A stretch of 5,748 nt of DNA from assembly GCA_035544635.1 (NCBI GenBank), contig DATKDQ010000258.1:1-5748 (forward strand), read 5' to 3'. This stretch comes from DATAFT01 sp035544635 (GTDB lineage: Bacteria > Acidobacteriota > Thermoanaerobaculia > Multivoradales > Multivoraceae). The position numbers and the translations under genes were made by a program. Under the pieces are notes generated by a model that worked only from the letters and a program-made list of their open reading frames with translations, was not told where the DNA came from and ran no database searches. Shown piece after piece: positions 1 to 5,748 of the stretch; position 1 is the stretch's first letter, and each line of letters begins with the position of its first letter.

Positions 1-643
1 GGTGGGCATCCTGCGCGAGGCGCGGCTCCCGCCCGCGGTGCTGACCAACGGCACCGGCCTCACGCCGGAGCGCGCCGACGCGCTCTGCGCTCTCGGCGGG
101 CTGCGCTACCTGTCGATCAACCTGTCGACGCTCGACCGGTCACGCTACGCGCGCGACCGCGGCGGCGACCACCTCGAGCTCGTGCTGCGCAACCTGGACC
201 ACCTCGCCCGCCTACCGGTAGCCGACGAGATGGTGATCGTGGTCTTGGGCCAGGGCGACGACGTGCACCGGCGCGACCACGAGGAGATCGCGGCGCGCTT
301 CGCCGGCACCCGCTTCGAGGTCAAGCGCTTCGAGGTCATGGACCGCGCCGGGTACCTGCGCATCGGCATCAAGCCATCGGCGCCCACCCGCCGCCTGCGA
401 GGCTGCGAGAACACCGGCTCGCGCCCCCTGCAGCACCTCCACATCACACCGCGCGCGAAAGCGATCTTCTGCTGCCAGGACTACGAGGAGTACCACGTGG
501 TCGGCGATCTCACGACGGAGAGCGTCGCCGGTATCCTGGCCGGTCCCGAGCTGGCGAAGCTGCGGCGGTGGTCCTACGGCCTCGAAGAGGCGCCCGCGGA
601 CTTCATGTGCCGTAAGTGCGTCTATGCGCTCTTCGAAGGCTGA
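1..643 (+). CDS. Radical SAM/SPASM domain protein, C-terminal part (5' truncated)
   Basis: This is the last 213 codons of a radical SAM enzyme; the frame is open to the left edge with codons in phase from base 2, so the GTG at base 2 is probably internal. The visible part begins in the second half of the radical SAM barrel, with a TNGT strand at residues 15-18 as in the family ('xLxTNGxxL'), followed by an SIN strand at 38-40. A SPASM-type C-terminal domain follows, with Cys135, Cys157-Cys158 and a CxxC at 203/206, expected to hold an auxiliary iron-sulfur cluster. The CxxxCxxC motif that binds the SAM cluster must lie upstream of the window. The cysteine layout matches the complete radical SAM protein at 1803-2804, suggesting paralogues. 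The stop is TGA at 641-643, only 12 bp from the convergent glycosyltransferase gene. The substrate is unknown; SPASM enzymes commonly act on peptides or on sugar or metabolite precursors. Confidence 0.85.
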   Translation, partial: VGILREARLPPAVLTNGTGLTPERADALCALGGLRYLSINLSTLDRSRYARDRGGDHLELVLRNLDHLARLPVADEMVIVVLGQGDDVHRRDHEEIAARFAGTRFEVKRFEVMDRAGYLRIGIKPSAPTRRLRGCENTGSRPLQHLHITPRAKAIFCCQDYEEYHVVGDLTTESVAGILAGPELAKLRRWSYGLEEAPADFMCRKCVYALFEG

Positions 644-655
644 GCGCGCCTGACC

Positions 656-1720
656 TCAGCACGCGGATCGACCCGCTCCCGCGGATCCACCGCCGCCACC
701 GGGGTGAGCGCACCGGTGCCCGAGCTCGTCGGTGAAGACGGCGAGCAGGGCCCTGGCGCTCCGCTCTTCGGTGAAGCGCTCGGCGATGCGGCGTCCCGCC
801 GCCCCCAGCCGCCGGCGCAGCGCGACGTCGTCGCGCAGACGACGCACGGCAGCGCGCAGCGCGTCGCCATCGCCGTGCGGAACCCGTAGGGCGGCCTCAC
901 CCAGCGGGTCGAGCGCGCGCACCGCACCGATATCGGTGAGCACACACGGCCGCGCGCAGCCCATCGCCTCCAGAGCTGGCAAGCCGAAGCCCTCCACCTC
1001 GTCGCACAGCCCGACGTAGGCGTCGACCGCGGCGTGGATCGGGGGCACCGCGCTCGGCGGCACGGCGAGCCTGCGCTCGGCGTCCGGCCACAGCGCGACC
1101 TCTTGCGGATCGGCCTCGAGCGCCAGCCGCACCAGGTCGAGCCATCCTTCCTCGGCGAGCGGGCGCAGCGCGCGCAGGCCCCACTCGATCCCCTTGATCG
1201 GCACCTCCCAGGGGCCGGCGACGAGGACGCGAAGCCTGCCGTCGGCCGGCCGCTCGACTCGGGGCGGAACGAAGAGCTCGGGCTCGAAGGGCTGGGGGAT
1301 CCAGTCCGCCGCGAAGCCGTGACGCTGGCGCAGCAGCTCGACCAGATGGGGCGAGACCGCGAGCTTGCGCGTGGGCAGCCGGTACACCGCCTCGATCTCC
1401 CCGCGGCGATCGGCCACGCCCTCGTAGAGCGGCTCGTAGCACTGGCACAGATGAAAGGCGCGCGCGCCGTCCACGTCGAGCGCCGCCGGCACCGTGAACC
1501 AGATGGTCCCGATCGCGACGTCGGCGCGACCGATCTCGTCCGGCACCAGTGCCCCCACCTGGCGATAGCCGCACTCCTCCGCCGGAAACCACACCGGCGG
1601 CGGATCGGGAGACAGCACCTCGGCGTCGACACCCAGTCGGCGCAGCGCGCGCGCGTGCTGGAACACCACCTTGACGCCGCCGTAGAGCGCGGCTCCGTTG
1701 AGCAGGAAGACGGCCTTCAT
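656..1720 (-). CDS. Glycosyltransferase family 4-type (GT-B fold)
   Basis: This is a predicted cytoplasmic glycosyltransferase of about 354 residues, the usual GT4 length, that would move a sugar from a nucleotide-sugar donor to an unidentified acceptor. The N-terminal Rossmann half starts with MKAVFLLNG and has the glycine turn YGGV at 13-16, typical of the acceptor-side loop. The C-terminal half starts near residue 163 with a hydrophobic strand and the Gly-Pro-Trp...Ile-Lys-Gly stretch (169-177). The GT4 signature EX7E is present as Glu243 and Glu251 within EGFGLPALEAMGC, where the family binds the donor nucleotide. The protein ends in a Gly-rich tail. I chose ATG at 1720 because the protein then begins directly with the first beta strand; a GTG at 1738 would add six residues (MRRRVA). 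Neither start has a strong Shine-Dalgarno sequence. It lies 82 bp downstream of the radical SAM gene on the same strand, so cotranscription is plausible. The acceptor cannot be read from sequence. Confidence 0.88.
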   Translation of the reverse strand: MKAVFLLNGAALYGGVKVVFQHARALRRLGVDAEVLSPDPPPVWFPAEECGYRQVGALVPDEIGRADVAIGTIWFTVPAALDVDGARAFHLCQCYEPLYEGVADRRGEIEAVYRLPTRKLAVSPHLVELLRQRHGFAADWIPQPFEPELFVPPRVERPADGRLRVLVAGPWEVPIKGIEWGLRALRPLAEEGWLDLVRLALEADPQEVALWPDAERRLAVPPSAVPPIHAAVDAYVGLCDEVEGFGLPALEAMGCARPCVLTDIGAVRALDPLGEAALRVPHGDGDALRAAVRRLRDDVALRRRLGAAGRRIAERFTEERSARALLAVFTDELGHRCAHPGGGGGSAGAGRSAC

Positions 1721-1802
1721 CGCGACCCGCCGGCGCACGCGATCGACCGGCGCTTCACCGCGAACCGTCGTCCGACCGCCGCGGCGGCCCGATTGCTCGA
1801 GC

Positions 1803-2804
1803 TCAGTACCAGTTCCGGCACGCCTGGCAGATCGGCAGCTCGTCGATCCGGCCCTCGAGGTGCAGCCGCCGCAGACGGCGCAGCGCCGGCCCGCGCCAGA
1901 TCTGCTGCAGCGTCTCGCCCGCCGCCACGTCGCCGACGATCAGCTCGTCCTCGCTGTCGTGGCAGCAGGCGGATACCTTCCCGTCCGCGTGCACCGAGAG
2001 GTTGCGCCACAGCATGCGGCAGGGGCCTCGCCCCGGCGCCACCGCCGCCGGCTCATGACCCGGCGCCGAGTGGTCCGCGACCTTGCCCGCCCAGTCGTTG
2101 TACTCGTTGATGCGCAGCTCGTCGTCGGGCCGCAGCAGAGGCGACCAGCGCGCGAAGAAGGCGTCGATCTCGCCGTCGGTCTCGCGCATGCGGATGATGC
2201 GCAGGCACACCTTCGGCCGCGACCGCTCGCCGCGGGCCTCGAGCAGCCGGCGCACGCCCGCCTCGACCTCGTCGAGATCGCCGCCGACGCGCACCGAGGC
2301 GTAGGTCGCCGGGGTCACGCCGTCGATCGACACCACCACGGCGTCGACGTCGAGCGCGATCACGCGTGCGACGTTGCGCTCGTCGAGCAGCGTGCCGTTG
2401 GTGAGGAGGACGATCGGCCGCACGCCGCGCTCGACCGCGTAGGCGAGCAGCTCGGCCCACCGCTTGTGCAGCATCGACTCGCCGAAGCCCTGCGGCAGCA
2501 GCAGGAACCCGCGCTCGCCGGTGGCCTGATCGACCAGGCGGCGGAAGAGGTCGTCGTCCATGAGCTGCTTCGGCCGGCGGGTGGTCGGCACCGGACACAT
2601 GACGCACGCCAGGTTGCAGACCGCGGCGAGCTCGATCGCGAGCTCGACTGGGAACTCGAGCTCGGCGCCACCCTCCTCCAGCGGACCCTCGGCCAGCCGC
2701 TGGAGACGCGACGCGAAGATCCGCCGGGCCTCCGCCCCGAAGAGCGAGGCCACGGAGTCGTCGACCTGCGGGTCGATCGCTGCAGAGAGGGTGGCGTCGG
2801 GCAT
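1803..2804 (-). CDS. Radical SAM/SPASM domain protein
   Basis: This is a complete radical SAM enzyme of 333 residues. The SAM-binding iron-sulfur motif is CNLACVMC (Cys63, Cys67, Cys70, CxxxCxxC). It is followed by a GFGES stretch (106-110) in the place of the family's GGEP-like SAM-contact motif, then LLTNGTLLDE and the VVVSIDG strand of the partial TIM barrel. The C-terminal SPASM-type domain has Cys262, Cys280-Cys281 and CQAC (326/329), enough ligands for one auxiliary 4Fe-4S cluster rather than the full two-cluster SPASM set. The protein ends four residues after the last cysteine. I chose ATG 2804; a TTG at 2897 would add 31 residues of poor, proline/arginine-rich sequence. The gene starts 110 bp after the DUF255 gene, and I see no convincing promoter in that gap. 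The glycosyltransferase follows. The reaction and substrate are unknown; the family acts on peptides and on sugar-like or other small molecules. Confidence 0.92.
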   Translation of the reverse strand: MPDATLSAAIDPQVDDSVASLFGAEARRIFASRLQRLAEGPLEEGGAELEFPVELAIELAAVCNLACVMCPVPTTRRPKQLMDDDLFRRLVDQATGERGFLLLPQGFGESMLHKRWAELLAYAVERGVRPIVLLTNGTLLDERNVARVIALDVDAVVVSIDGVTPATYASVRVGGDLDEVEAGVRRLLEARGERSRPKVCLRIIRMRETDGEIDAFFARWSPLLRPDDELRINEYNDWAGKVADHSAPGHEPAAVAPGRGPCRMLWRNLSVHADGKVSACCHDSEDELIVGDVAAGETLQQIWRGPALRRLRRLHLEGRIDELPICQACRNWY

Positions 2805-2914
2805 TCGATGGGCGGCCGTCGCGGATGATGGGGCGAGAGGCGGTCGCGGGCGCAGCGTCGAAACGATAGCACGCGCAGGTAAGTTGCTCCCCTCCAACGG
2901 GGCGCAGATCGCCT

Positions 2915-5398
<2,484 letters not shown>

Positions 5399-5492
5399 GC
5401 GACTAGGATAGCCTCGCCGCCCAGGAACCCGGCGCCGTCGCCCGCTAGGCGACCGATCCGGCGCCGCGCCGGATCGGGATCGCCAGGTCATC

Positions 5493-5537
5493 CCTAGCAG
5501 CGTGGGGCGAGACTGACATTCGCCACACGCTGCTAGG
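5493..5537 (-). terminator. 18-bp imperfect inverted repeat, possible terminator or mRNA-stabilising hairpin
   Basis: Arms 5493-5510 and 5520-5537 pair at 17 of 18 positions, with one mismatch (5505 opposite 5525) and a 9-nt loop (5511-5519). The stem is GC-rich (13 of 18). The TAG stop of the START-domain gene (5533-5535) lies inside the right arm, so the hairpin forms at the very 3' end of that minus-strand gene, upstream of the DUF255 gene. There is no T-run after either arm on either strand, so it is not a classical intrinsic terminator. It could be a U-less terminator, a 3'-end protecting hairpin or a protein-binding palindrome. The structure is certain from the sequence; the role is inferred. 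Confidence 0.5.
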
Positions 5538-5748
5538 ACGCCGGGCGATCGCCGTCGCCCAGCTCCTCGCTCGTCGCGCGCACGCGATCACGCAGCGCCG
5601 TGACCACCTCCGGCAGCGTCCGTCGCGACGCGCGGTTGATCGCCCACTTCGGGATGGCGCCCCCGGGGTCGCTCCACAGCACGTAGGTCACGCGGCTGCC
5701 CCCGCGCCACGGCTCCACCAGCCAGTGGCCGCGGGTGTCCTTGACGTT
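5533..5748 (-). CDS. START-domain (SRPBCC) protein, C-terminal end (5' truncated)
   Basis: This is the last 71 codons of a gene that enters from the right edge of the window; the frame stays open to base 5748, and the GTG at 5718 is unlikely to be its start. The visible peptide has an RVTYVLWSDPGG strand-turn followed by IPKWAINRASRRTLPEVVTALR, the typical end of START lipid-binding domains, in which a beta strand and a DPGG-x-IP-x-W-x-x-N turn lead into the long C-terminal helix closing the hydrophobic pocket. A short acidic tail follows. START domains bind lipids or other hydrophobic ligands; the ligand and any signal peptide cannot be seen here. The TAG stop lies in the arm of the inverted repeat that follows. 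The gene is in the same direction as the DUF255 gene, 134 bp upstream of its preferred start. Confidence 0.8.
   Translation of the reverse strand, partial: NVKDTRGHWLVEPWRGGSRVTYVLWSDPGGAIPKWAINRASRRTLPEVVTALRDRVRATSEELGDGDRPAS

Noticed and set aside
1776..1787. 12-bp perfect palindrome CCGCCGCGGCGG between the radical SAM and glycosyltransferase genes
   Set aside because: Short palindromes made only of G and C are common by chance in this composition, and it has no T-run or loop to support a terminator.
1034..2828. Two long overlapping plus-strand open frames (1034-2110 and 1698-2828) across the glycosyltransferase and radical SAM genes
   Set aside because: They run across two well-supported minus-strand genes and the gap between them, have low-complexity Arg/Pro/Ala/His-rich translations and show no domain motifs.
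2805..2897. N-terminal extension of the radical SAM protein from a TTG at 2897
   Set aside because: The added 31 residues are unstructured and Pro/Arg-rich. The purine-rich GGAGGGG near 2887-2893 lies just inside the TTG frame rather than upstream of it, and ATG 2804 gives a natural start.
2885..2900. Small CCCC/GGGG stem downstream of the DUF255 stop as a terminator
   Set aside because: It has only four base pairs and no T-run, too weak to call.

Overview
The window is high-GC bacterial DNA in which every gene uses G/C-rich third codon positions. A predicted exported thioredoxin-fold protein with a DsbD-like periplasmic domain points to a Gram-negative-type envelope. Base composition and gene types would fit a Myxococcota/deltaproteobacterial-like or similar environmental lineage. 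That placement is inference only; no marker gene is present.

Layout, left to right: (1) the 3' part of a plus-strand radical SAM/SPASM gene, truncated by the window start and ending at 643; (2) a minus-strand GT4-type glycosyltransferase, 656-1720, convergent with it across 12 bp; (3) a complete minus-strand radical SAM/SPASM protein, 1803-2804; (4) a large minus-strand DUF255 (YyaL/SSP411-type) protein, 2915-5398, with a predicted signal peptide, a CHWC thioredoxin motif, a barrel-like central region and a C-terminal DsbD-alpha-like domain; (5) a near-perfect 18-bp inverted repeat at 5493-5537; (6) the 3' end of a minus-strand START-domain gene running off the right edge. Genes lie close together and no non-coding stretch exceeds about 140 bp. 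I see no RNA gene, CRISPR array, insertion sequence or integrase.

The four minus-strand genes read in the order START, DUF255, radical SAM, glycosyltransferase and could be partly cotranscribed, but the inverted repeat after the START gene may separate it from the rest. Two functional themes sit side by side. One is a surface or secondary-metabolite-type module: two radical SAM/SPASM enzymes with the same auxiliary cysteine layout flanking one glycosyltransferase. The other is an envelope thiol-redox protein. I found no direct evidence that the two themes form one pathway. The most unusual items are the three-part DUF255 protein and the paired radical SAM genes; neither amounts to a demonstrably new system from sequence alone.
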